Shown piece after piece: positions 1-6,097 of a DNA stretch of 18,984 nucleotides. Position 1 is the first letter of the stretch. Every line of letters starts with the position of its first letter. Made by a program: the position numbers and the translations under genes. The notes under the pieces were generated by a model. The model was not told the origin of the DNA. It worked only from the letters and a program-made list of their open reading frames with translations, and searched no databases. This stretch comes from Synergistaceae bacterium (lineage in GTDB: Bacteria; Synergistota; Synergistia; Synergistales; Aminobacteriaceae): assembly GCA_031273365.1 (NCBI GenBank), contig JAISSA010000282.1:1-18984 (forward strand), given 5' to 3'.

Positions 1-719
1 GCCTCGCTGAGGGGAACGTTCCTGACCGTCATCGTCACCAGCGCGGGCGGAAGCGACGGGTCGATGATGATGTTCTTTTTCAGGTGCAGGCCCAGCAGTC
101 TGAAGACATCCCGCAGCTCCGTGTCCCGAAGGTCCAGCGTTATCGGCGTGTTGACGGCAAACGGCCCCTGAGGGACCTTCAGCGTCTGGGGCTGCTGAGT
201 CACAATCGGCTCCTCGATCATCTTTATGTGCTGGTCCACCGTCGTCAGCCGCAGGGTATAGACGTTGGCAGGCGCGGTTCCGTTCGTCGACTGCAACTGA
301 AGGGGTTTCTCCGTGCTGATCGACACGACCACGTCACGCTCCGCCTGCCGGATGGTCAGGTCCGTCACCATGGGGGTTGACCTGACGCGATGTTCTCGAT
401 CTTTATCTTCCCAGCGGACTCCCGTCAGCGTGACGATTGTCTGACTCCCCTCATGAACGACGTCAGGACGGGGCAGTTTTCGCCCCGTTATGGTGATCAT
501 CAGGTTCGCGTCTCCAACCTGAGTAAGCTGAAAGGAATCAAGAGGCGGCAGGTCCCTCAGGTCGTCTTTCTTGCTTCCGTTGCTCCTGCTGTTTCCGTTG
601 CTTCCGTTACCCCCGTTGCCTCCGTCTCCGTAATTTCCGTAGGCGGCTTCGGCGCACGTCCACCCCGCAAGCAACAGAAAAAAGGATAAGAACACCTTTG
701 CGCAGGCCGATATTCTCAT
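1..719 (-). CDS. pilQ: Type IV pilus secretin, PilQ family (N-terminal part, cut by window edge)
   Basis: PilQ-type secretins form the outer-membrane channel through which a pilus passes. Only the first 239 or so residues are visible; the frame stays open to base 1. The ATG at 719 opens a clear signal peptide: a short basic start, then a hydrophobic stretch with FLSFFLLLAG, ending near AEA. A low-complexity segment rich in Gly, Asn and Ser follows at about residues 30-52. A beta-rich region comes next. Near the cut edge (about residues 188-239) the sequence ITLDLRDTELRDVFRLLG, then NIIIDPSLPP and VTMTVRNVPLSEA, is a typical secretin STN/N0 domain. The gene starts 35 bp after the pilP-like gene and is last in the visible pilMNOPQ order, the usual place for pilQ. 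The pore-forming secretin domain lies outside the window, so family membership rests on the N-domain and on synteny. A GspD-like secretin is the alternative. Confidence 0.82.
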   Translation of the reverse strand, partial: MRISACAKVFLSFFLLLAGWTCAEAAYGNYGDGGNGGNGSNGNSRSNGSKKDDLRDLPPLDSFQLTQVGDANLMITITGRKLPRPDVVHEGSQTIVTLTGVRWEDKDREHRVRSTPMVTDLTIRQAERDVVVSISTEKPLQLQSTNGTAPANVYTLRLTTVDQHIKMIEEPIVTQQPQTLKVPQGPFAVNTPITLDLRDTELRDVFRLLGLHLKKNIIIDPSLPPALVTMTVRNVPLSE

Positions 720-754
720 ATTTAATCTACCCCATCTCCGTTACATTTTGATAA

Positions 755-1384
755 TCAAAAGTTGGGTCGTACATCGAAAGTGTTACCGCCCCAACGCAGG
801 ACGACCTTATCGGGCGCAATTTGCACAACGCGGCCCTTATTTTGCACAAAAGTGTCTCCTGCCCTGACCATCAGGCCATTGCCCACTCCCGCGATATCCA
901 AAATCGCCACCCTCTGTTTGCCCATGATCATAATCGCCCGCAGAGTGATTTCAGGCGGCATCTCGATCGCAATTACCGGAGGCGCAATGACAATCTCCGG
1001 CTTGTCGCCCGGCGGCTCCGGCGGCCGTCGGTTCACGTCAAGCGTGGGATCCGCGAACGCGTAGCGCGCCACGGCCTCCATGGTGCTCACCTGCCTCTCG
1101 CTCCCTGTGCGCGTGTCGTAAGTGAGCTGCACCTCTCCCACCATGCCGTCGAGCCTTCTTCTGTCCGCTTCCAGGTTTATGGGCGCCGGCTCCGGATAAT
1201 ACGACTTTTCCTCCAGCATCTCCTGTCCCCGCACAAAATTATAGACCGCCCAGGCTGTCCCGCCTAAAAAGATCAGAAAAAACAGCCATCGAATCGTGCG
1301 GACGGAACCGCCCTCGTTGTTGATTCCCGTCAGGTTCGCCCAGGCCGTTCCGATGGCCTCGCCCCAGCCTATCCGTTCTTCCAT
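755..1384 (-). CDS. pilP: PilP-like (GspC-like) inner-membrane alignment-complex protein
   Basis: This 209-residue protein sits between pilO and pilQ, the position of pilP, whose product links the PilN/PilO inner-membrane complex to the secretin. It has a cytoplasmic N-terminus of about 30 residues and one membrane segment at about 32-49 (IRWLFFLIFLGGTAWAVY). A Pro-rich periplasmic linker follows (RRPPEPPGDKP and nearby). The C-terminal small beta domain at about 147-209 contains GKQRVAILDI, VRAGDTF, GRVVQI and VVLRWGGNTFDV, which resembles the PilP/GspC homology region. Classical PilP is a lipoprotein, but here a membrane helix replaces the lipobox, which is closer to GspC. The ATG start lies after AGGGTGAG, 11 bp beyond pilO. 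Function is assigned from topology and gene order; the sequence match to PilP itself is weak by eye. Confidence 0.7.
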   Translation of the reverse strand: MEERIGWGEAIGTAWANLTGINNEGGSVRTIRWLFFLIFLGGTAWAVYNFVRGQEMLEEKSYYPEPAPINLEADRRRLDGMVGEVQLTYDTRTGSERQVSTMEAVARYAFADPTLDVNRRPPEPPGDKPEIVIAPPVIAIEMPPEITLRAIMIMGKQRVAILDIAGVGNGLMVRAGDTFVQNKGRVVQIAPDKVVLRWGGNTFDVRPNF

Positions 1385-1395
1385 TCCGACTCACC

Positions 1396-1908
1396 CTACT
1401 TCCTGACGATGGCTTCGACCGAGACATCGGCCTGTATCTCTCCCCGCGTTTCGGGAGTTTTCGATGCCGTCACGGTCAGGTTCGACACGCGCACCGTCAC
1501 CGGAAGAGCCCGCCATGCGGCCAGCACACGCATGAACGAATAATAATCTCCCCTCAGCATCAGCACGATGGTGCTGCGCCCGGCGTTCGACACGCCCTGC
1601 TGACGGGTCGAGAGAATATTGATGCCGCTCGTCTGAACGGTTTGCTGAACCGCGGAATAAAAAGCCATATCGTCCGACGCGATATTGATGGAAAATTTTT
1701 CCAGGGCGTTAAAAGCGTTGGTAAATATCGTTTTTTGGCTCATGAGAGCACTCGTTTCCTGCTCCAGGTTGACCCTGCGCTGTTCCAGCTCGTCGTACTC
1801 CGCCTGCAGGACCTCCAGCTGACCGTTCAGAAAATACACTCCCCCAATCAGCGCGACGCAGAACACCAAAAAGAGAAACCCTATTACCGTTACCTTATTG
1901 TCGTTCAC
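1396..1908 (-). CDS. pilO: Type IV pilus alignment protein PilO
   Basis: PilO pairs with PilN to form the periplasmic part of the pilus inner-membrane complex. The 170-residue product shows the family plan. A very short cytoplasmic tail is followed by a membrane helix at about 7-27 (TVIGFLFLVFCVALIGGVYF). A coiled coil runs over about 29-60 (QLEVLQAEYDELEQRRVNLE). A small alpha/beta ferredoxin-like domain completes it, with ILSTRQQG and the strand pattern TIVLMLRGDYYSFMRVLAAW typical of PilO. The start is a GTG preceded by GAGGAGGGG at good spacing. The gene follows pilN by 12 bp and precedes pilP by 11 bp, so all are probably co-transcribed and translationally linked. The length is slightly short compared with PilO proteins of about 200 residues. 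Confidence 0.82.
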   Translation of the reverse strand: MNDNKVTVIGFLFLVFCVALIGGVYFLNGQLEVLQAEYDELEQRRVNLEQETSALMSQKTIFTNAFNALEKFSINIASDDMAFYSAVQQTVQTSGINILSTRQQGVSNAGRSTIVLMLRGDYYSFMRVLAAWRALPVTVRVSNLTVTASKTPETRGEIQADVSVEAIVRK

Positions 1909-1920
1909 GGTTTCCCCTCC

Positions 1921-2511
1921 TCATTTCGCCGACCGGATCTGTCCCATGGAGCGTAAATCCATATTCAGCGTAAAAGAAACCCTTCCCGTTTTCTCGTCCA
2001 GCCTGGAGGTGGGCATCACCACGCTCGAAAACACCCCGCTCATGCTGAGCCCTGTGGTGAGGTCGATAATTTGTCTCTCGTTCTCGGACGTCGCCTCGAG
2101 AACGGCCGTAGCCGGAGCGTTTGCCGCGCGGGGAGGCGTGAAGGCCAGCCTGCTGGCAGCCATTCCCTCGGGCATATTATCCTCGAGGGCCCACAGGACC
2201 TCGAGGGTCGGGAGTTCGTCCTGCATGATCCGGAGCGTATCCGTGAAGACCTTCTCACGGGCCCTCAGACGATTTATCTCCCCCTCCAGACCCTGTTTCT
2301 GGGTTTCCATGTTGAGGACCTCGCTCTGTTTCTCCTCCACGGACTCTCTGAGAACGACCAGCTCGAGGGTCATTTTCCCTATGTAGAAGCCGTTGCTGAG
2401 CACGAAAAACAACAAAAGAAGAAACGCCACAAGACGCACTACATTGAAGGAACTTTTTTTGCGCTCTTTTTCCAGAAGGCTCGCGGGCCTGAGATCAAAC
2501 TGTACTCTCAT
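1921..2511 (-). CDS. pilN: Type IV pilus alignment protein PilN
   Basis: PilN bridges cytoplasmic PilM and periplasmic PilO. The 196-residue product starts with MRVQFDLRPASLL. This fits the short N-terminal motif (related to INLLP) that inserts into PilM, although the motif is diverged. A membrane helix follows at about 25-44 (VRLVAFLLLLFFVLSNGFYIG), then a coiled coil at about 48-90 (VEEKQSEVLNMETQKQGLEG). A C-terminal alpha/beta domain contains LTTGLSMSGVF and RVSFTLNMDL. Its ATG overlaps the pilM stop codon by four bases (ATGA), which indicates translational coupling with pilM, its direct binding partner. Only the N-terminal motif departs from the standard form. Confidence 0.83.
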   Translation of the reverse strand: MRVQFDLRPASLLEKERKKSSFNVVRLVAFLLLLFFVLSNGFYIGKMTLELVVLRESVEEKQSEVLNMETQKQGLEGEINRLRAREKVFTDTLRIMQDELPTLEVLWALEDNMPEGMAASRLAFTPPRAANAPATAVLEATSENERQIIDLTTGLSMSGVFSSVVMPTSRLDEKTGRVSFTLNMDLRSMGQIRSAK

Positions 2512-3455
2512 AACAGATTTCTCACCGCCAGTCCAAAGGCCACCTCAAAGCCGCTCACCTTGCCGATGGGCGAAGAGGCATGCCATAAATCCCAGACGTC
2601 GAGCGCCGTGACGCTCACCGAAGCGCCCGTTTCCAACAGCATCGACAGACGGGAATCCCTTCCCACAATGCCCCCCAGTATCAGATGGTTCGGCTCGAGC
2701 CCCCTGTACTGGTTGCCGGCGAAAATGATCGTATTCTGGACGTCGCGCAAAATCGGCATGATGCCCTCGTCGGACTCGCGAACCTCTCTTGACGTCAGAT
2801 CCACCGCCGTCGACCTGAAAAGAATTCCGTTATCCCTGTAGCCCAGCATGATCTGCGTGCTTTCCGGCTCGACGAACACGACGAAATAACTGTCCGATCG
2901 CGTGGTCGGTCCGATGGCGGCCCTGAAGAAGGCCACATTCATGGGCTCCACCGCGGCCAGCGAGATTCCGGCGCGCGACGCCATCCTGACGACGTCGGTG
3001 ACGATGCGCTGTCTGCACGTCGCCACCAGAATGGTCGATTTATCTCCTGCGTCAGGGCTTGGAACCTCGACCTCGGAGACGTCGGCCGCCGCTTCCTGGT
3101 AGGGGTAGGGGAAATATTTGTCGAATTCGAACTGCAGCGCCTCCTTCACGTCCTCGATACTCATCCTTGGATATTCGACGAGACGTAAAATAACGTCCCT
3201 CGATGGAATCCCAAGGACCACAGGGCAATTGAAGGAACCAACCACCGATCTGAGGCTCTCCAGCGCCGCGCCAACCGCCTCCATGCCCACCATGGAATCT
3301 TTTACGATAGCTCCGCGCGCTACGGGAACGACTTCCTGCTTCACCACGCGCAGAGTGCCTTTTCCTCCATTCAGCTCAAGATAGCGCACAGAATCTCCAT
3401 GAAGCGCTACTCCTGCAAAATTTCCACCTTTAGAGGCGCCTTTTTTTGCAAACAT
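2508..3455 (-). CDS. pilM: Type IV pilus assembly protein PilM (actin-like ATPase fold)
   Basis: PilM is a cytoplasmic actin/FtsA-like protein that binds the N-terminal tail of PilN and anchors the pilus alignment complex. The product has 315 residues, within the normal range of about 310-360. Family signs are an N-terminal GVALHGDSVRYLEL strand pattern, LGIPSRDVILRLVEYPRM at about 81-98, and the strongly PilM-like EALQFEFDKYFPYP at about 105-118. Later come ILVATCRQRIVTDV and AVEPMNVAFFRA, which match the second actin-like subdomain. NTIIFAGNQYRG and HLILGGIVG near the end suit the nucleotide-side region. The ATG is preceded by AAGGGAGG with a rather long 13-base gap. It is the first gene of the pilMNOPQ set and follows a long AT-rich leader. 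Confidence 0.88.
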   Translation of the reverse strand: MFAKKGASKGGNFAGVALHGDSVRYLELNGGKGTLRVVKQEVVPVARGAIVKDSMVGMEAVGAALESLRSVVGSFNCPVVLGIPSRDVILRLVEYPRMSIEDVKEALQFEFDKYFPYPYQEAAADVSEVEVPSPDAGDKSTILVATCRQRIVTDVVRMASRAGISLAAVEPMNVAFFRAAIGPTTRSDSYFVVFVEPESTQIMLGYRDNGILFRSTAVDLTSREVRESDEGIMPILRDVQNTIIFAGNQYRGLEPNHLILGGIVGRDSRLSMLLETGASVSVTALDVWDLWHASSPIGKVSGFEVAFGLAVRNLL

Positions 3456-3495
3456 GGAAGATCTGCAGCCTCCCTTCGATTTAAAATAATTGGCA

Positions 3496-3528
3496 CAACT
3501 TGAAATTTAAGTTGGAACAACAGTCCAA
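3496..3528. promoter_or_regulatory. Overlapping inverted repeats in the pilM leader
   Basis: CAACTT (3496-3501) and AAGTTG (3509-3514) form a near-perfect 19-bp palindrome centred on GAAATTT. The pair TTGGA (3512-3516) and TCCAA (3524-3528) shares bases 3512-3514 with it, so the two stems exclude each other. They lie between the candidate promoter and the pilM start. They could be an operator or alternative leader RNA stems. This is seen in sequence only; function is inferred. Confidence 0.35.
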
Positions 3529-3543
3529 CACGAACAGCAGCTC

Positions 3544-3571
3544 AATATAAACCATAGTTTAATATGAACAA
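3544..3571 (-). promoter_or_regulatory. Candidate sigma-70-type promoter for pilMNOPQ
   Basis: On the minus strand TTGTTC (3571-3566) and TATATT (3549-3544) are separated by 16 bases, about 90 bp upstream of the pilM ATG. Both hexamers deviate from consensus and the surrounding AT-rich sequence offers other weak matches, so this is only a candidate. Confidence 0.32.
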
Positions 3572-3693
3572 CACACAAGTATAAACAGCAAATAATACGA
3601 ATAACGAAAAGTATTACGTAAGCATTACACTCAGAGGACAGGGCCCGTTCGCCTCTGGAGCTCAGAGTCCGCTCCTTCCTCAGGTTTTTTCAA

Positions 3694-3751
3694 CAAAAAA
3701 AATATCGCCCATCCCGACTCCCCGGTGTCGCCCTTCAGCGACCGCCAGGGG
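3694..3751 (-). terminator. Possible terminator-like structure after the pseudopilin genes
   Basis: An imperfect hairpin spans 3720-3751: CCCCGG, one bulged base and GTCGC pair with GCGAC, two bulged bases, CC, one bulged base and GGGG, around a 6-base loop. Reading the minus strand, eight T residues (3702-3695) follow after a gap of about 17 bases that includes a GC-rich run. The gap is too long for a classic intrinsic terminator, so the call is weak; it may instead be part of an intergenic repeat. Confidence 0.3.
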
Positions 3752-3991
3752 CAAAGCTGGACTCATGAGGCCTGAACAGACGCCTTCCATTGCTTTTTGT
3801 TTATTACCGCCAAATCAGACCACATAAACACACAACACATAAATTACACAATAAAAAGCTTTACAGAAATGCCAAAGATAAAGTCATTTATTCCATTACA
3901 AGCACCTACAGCTTTAAACTTCGCTGATATTATCACACAATTTCCGCATCGTCGCAATATCTCTGGAAGAAATAATGCATTCACCGGCTTC

Positions 3992-4564
3992 TTATCGGCG
4001 GAGCTCTCTCCAGAGCAAAGGTTTTCTCTCCAGAACATACTCCGTCTCATCGGTCGGCGTCAGGACGGGCTGCAGCCTGAAAACGGCCTCGATCGTAAAC
4101 GGCGCCCAGCCCTGCCTCTCGACGGTCGCCCGTATCATATATCCAAGCGGGCAGAGAGGCAGGAAGGACAGAGCCTCGCCCGCGACGGCCTCCAGTGTCC
4201 GAGGGTCGTACTCCAGGTCGTACACGGCGACAAAGCCCAGGTTCACGTCGCCGGAGGAAAAGACACGGAGCGCGTCGAAATCCGTCAGGCTCCCGCCCTC
4301 AGGGGCTCTCGGGCGTCGGCCTTCTCCAACCTCATGGCCCAGCCACCTCAGGGACGCGTTCATCAGCGACAGAAGGTCGGACCGCGCCCGGGAGCGATCC
4401 AGCGTAACCTCCATCACCTCCGCGGAACGACCGAGGGCCGTCATAACAACCCCCAACGAAACCATCGACAGGAACATCACCGCCATGACCCCAAAAAGCG
4501 CGTAAGCGCGTCTTTTCGGATTCAGATTCAGGCTCAGTTTCAGGCTCGATTTTTTCGATCTCAA
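3992..4564 (-). CDS. Pseudopilin-like membrane protein (PilX-like position)
   Basis: I do not recognise a precise family. The 190-residue product starts with a basic, low-complexity tail (MRSKKSSLKLSLNLNPKRR), then one long hydrophobic helix at about 21-43 (AYALFGVMAVMFLSMVSLGV). A soluble, mostly polar domain follows. This plan resembles minor pilins of the PilX/GspK type, but the +5 glutamate of classical prepilins is absent. The start is a TTG after GGAAGGG. An in-frame TGA lies seven codons upstream, so translation must begin at this TTG or later. The 5' end of the frame is itself built of short six-base repeats and lies directly after a 14-bp tandem repeat. It is third in a run of three pseudopilin-like genes, downstream of the PilW-like gene, where a PilX-like protein would be expected. 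Confidence 0.55.
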   Translation of the reverse strand: MRSKKSSLKLSLNLNPKRRAYALFGVMAVMFLSMVSLGVVMTALGRSAEVMEVTLDRSRARSDLLSLMNASLRWLGHEVGEGRRPRAPEGGSLTDFDALRVFSSGDVNLGFVAVYDLEYDPRTLEAVAGEALSFLPLCPLGYMIRATVERQGWAPFTIEAVFRLQPVLTPTDETEYVLERKPLLWRELRR

Positions 4565-4574
4565 TTCTTTTTCC

Positions 4575-4643
4575 CTTCCGGTTCATCCATTCCGGTTCAT
4601 TCATTCCGACTCATCCATTCCGACTCATCCATCCCGGTTCAAA
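4575..4643. repeat. 14-bp tandem repeat, about five copies
   Basis: Units resembling CATTCCGGTTCATC or CATTCCGACTCATC run head to tail at 4575-4587 (degenerate), 4588-4601, 4602-4615, 4616-4629 and 4630-4643 (degenerate). They fill the short spacer between the PilW-like and PilX-like genes and include the stop codon region of the former. On the transcribed (minus) strand each unit reads like GATGAACCGGAATG, so the block carries repeated GGA and ATG groups next to the ribosome binding site of the next gene. Confidence 0.8.
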
Positions 4644-5595
4644 AGTTTCTCACCAGCCAGGACGCGCGGACGACGGCGAGATCGTAACGCTCGAAGGCGT
4701 CGCGCCATGGGGCATCGGCGGGCCACTCCGGCGGTCGCGCGCCCCTGCCGAAGGCGGCGGGGCCGCCCGCGGCCAGAATCCAGGCGTCAAGCAGCCGCTT
4801 CGACGGAGTGAACTCGAACCAGGTCTCGAGGACTCCGTCCAGACGGGGCTGAAGGGAGGTCCACGACTGTCGCAGGTTCTCCGAGTACAGCCTGTCGTGC
4901 TGAACCTGGAATCGTTCGCCCCGGAGGTAATGCATTTCGTCATATGGAAAAAGAGTCGCGCTCAAACCCGAATTTTCCGCCCCCTGCAGGGTCACCCTGC
5001 CTCCGGAATACTCCTTTACGTGGACGGGCAGGTTCGTGAGGGGGAAAACGACCCAGGACCACAGGTCGGTCCTGTCCCCCGTAACCAGCCTTTCGGTGAT
5101 CTGAGTCAGGTTTTCCCCGGGCACGAGCTCAATCCGACGCGCCTCGTCCATCGAAACGGGCGCGTTGTCCAGGGTCTTCGCCCTCAGCAGCGACGGAACC
5201 GCGTAAAGCAACACGATTCCCCTTCCCCGGCACACGCCCGCCTCCTCCGGGGCAATCGTCGTCAGCGTGGGATAACCCCGCCAGACCTGCAGGGGTCCGC
5301 CGGACCACCTGGCCGGAGGAGGCGCCGAAGGGCTTCCTGCCCCAAAGGATCGCTGAAATTTTTCTCCCCCCCGCTCCCAGGTCAGGCCCAGAGCGGTATG
5401 CAGCACTCGGGGCTCCAGCAGGGACAGCGCGTTCTGTCCTCTTTCCCAGGCCAGGGTATGATTCGAAAAACGCGTCGTCAGGAGCAGCACATGCCGCATC
5501 GCCCGCAACAGCGCCGCGCCCAGGACCGCGCAGACGACGACGGCGGTCAGCGTCTCGGCGAGGGTGAGGGCCACGCGCCTTTTGTCAGTAGACAC
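4639..5595 (-). CDS. PilW-like minor pseudopilin
   Basis: This 318-residue product begins MSTDKRRVALTLAETLTAVV, followed by a hydrophobic stretch to about residue 35. The pattern fits a prepilin leader with basic KRR. Cleavage after the Ala before LTLAE would leave a mature N-terminus with Glu at +5, as in other minor pilins; Ala at -1 replaces the usual Gly. The long soluble domain has no motif I can name but includes VFPLTNLPVHVKEYSGGRVTL and ETWFEFTPSKR, consistent with the large PilW/GspJ-type minor pilins. The start is GTG, overlapping the preceding pseudopilin gene by 11 bases, so they are probably translationally coupled. No good Shine-Dalgarno sequence is seen, which supports coupling. 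The family call is from N-terminus, size and context. Confidence 0.62.
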   Translation of the reverse strand: MSTDKRRVALTLAETLTAVVVCAVLGAALLRAMRHVLLLTTRFSNHTLAWERGQNALSLLEPRVLHTALGLTWERGGEKFQRSFGAGSPSAPPPARWSGGPLQVWRGYPTLTTIAPEEAGVCRGRGIVLLYAVPSLLRAKTLDNAPVSMDEARRIELVPGENLTQITERLVTGDRTDLWSWVVFPLTNLPVHVKEYSGGRVTLQGAENSGLSATLFPYDEMHYLRGERFQVQHDRLYSENLRQSWTSLQPRLDGVLETWFEFTPSKRLLDAWILAAGGPAAFGRGARPPEWPADAPWRDAFERYDLAVVRASWLVRNF

Positions 5596-5917
5596 GGGTC
5601 ATCACGAAAGGCGCGTCCGCTCTGGCCCCGCCGGAGACGGTGAGCGTCACGCGGACGGCCCCCCAGTCGCCCGTCTCCGCCTCCCACCCGAAGCGCAGCT
5701 TTCCCGTCTCATCCGTTCGAGGCATCGCGCCGAGCGACGGCAGAACGGGAAACTCCAGCCTGTTGAACCACCACTCCGCGCCGCAGGCCCTGTCCGCGCG
5801 CTCGCCGATCCGAAGGCCCGCAGGGAAAGCCGTTCCAAAGGCCCCGAGAAACGCGGGAATCATCATCCCCAGCACGCAAAGCGAAATCACCAGTTCTATA
5901 AGGCCGCCGCCTCTCAT
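5585..5917 (-). CDS. Small prepilin-like protein (minor pseudopilin)
   Basis: The 110-residue product begins MRGGGLIELVISL and continues with a hydrophobic helix (VISLCVLGMMIPAFLGAFG). Cleavage after the first Gly (MRG|GGLIEL) would put Glu at mature position 5, the hallmark of type IV prepilins processed by PilD. The remaining 80 or so residues would be a small globular head containing LRFGWEAETGDWGAVRVTLTV. I chose the ATG at 5917 because it places the prepilin leader at the N-terminus. The same frame stays open upstream to 6079, but those 54 residues are Arg- and Pro-rich and do not look natural. No clear ribosome binding site precedes 5917, which is a weakness. It is the first of three overlapping or adjacent pseudopilin-like genes. 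A GspI/PilV-like role is likely. Confidence 0.65.
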   Translation of the reverse strand: MRGGGLIELVISLCVLGMMIPAFLGAFGTAFPAGLRIGERADRACGAEWWFNRLEFPVLPSLGAMPRTDETGKLRFGWEAETGDWGAVRVTLTVSGGARADAPFVMTRVY

Positions 5918-6067
5918 TGTATAAGCATTCAGACTCAGGAGGGCCGGGGAACGCGTCCCTGTTCGTCCCAGGGCTGCCCCGGACTTTAAAACGGGAAGGC
6001 AGCGCCGCGCCGCGCGCCCGCCCGGACAAAGCTGAACGCGTGGGGCCCGCTCATTTTCATCTCTTTT

Positions 6068-6097
6068 CTCACTCACCACTCATCACTCACTCCTTCG
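6068..6097. repeat. Short simple repeat of ACTCA-type units
   Basis: Just after the helicase stop codon the plus strand reads a run of CACTCA-like units (ACTCACCACTCATCACTCAC), equal to GAGTGA units on the transcribed strand. It resembles simple sequence that could change length by slippage. It lies in the 180-bp spacer before the first pseudopilin gene. Confidence 0.45.

Larger units (their letters stand above)
3456..3991. other. Gene-free stretch between the pseudopilin cluster and pilM
   Basis: This 536-bp stretch has no convincing coding sequence on either strand. It falls into three parts. Bases 3456-3650 are AT-rich, with short inverted repeats and a promoter-like site for pilM. Bases 3650-3775 are GC-rich, with a long imperfect hairpin and an adjacent T-run on the minus strand. 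Bases 3780-3990 are again AT-rich, in sharp contrast to the GC-rich flanking genes. A 68-codon minus-strand frame (4050-3844) overlaps the end of the neighbouring gene, shows no recognisable domain, and is not called. The stretch separates the upstream pseudopilin genes from pilMNOPQ, so the latter probably has its own promoter. Confidence 0.7.

Noticed and set aside
3720..3775. Possible cyclic-di-GMP riboswitch because of GGGGCAAAGC and GGCCTGAA on the plus strand
   Set aside because: The first conserved half is missing, the strand is opposite to the pilus genes, and the fit to the consensus is poor.
3844..4050. 68-codon minus-strand frame after the PilX-like gene
   Set aside because: It overlaps the end of that gene in another frame, has no ribosome binding site and no recognisable domain; it is kept only as a note on the AT-rich block.
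4332..4604. ATG-started 90-codon minus frame at the beginning of the PilX-like gene (Glu/Pro/Ser repeats)
   Set aside because: It is out of frame with the membrane-helix protein and its sequence derives from the short repeats; no ribosome binding site of its own is needed to explain the region.
4575..4643. CRISPR-like array
   Set aside because: The repeat unit is only 14 bp, units are directly adjacent without spacers, and no cas gene is present.
3797..4687. Plus-strand open frame of 296 codons across the PilX-like gene
   Set aside because: It is Arg/Gln/His-rich and without domains, overlaps a minus-strand gene with a membrane helix, and crosses the tandem repeat.
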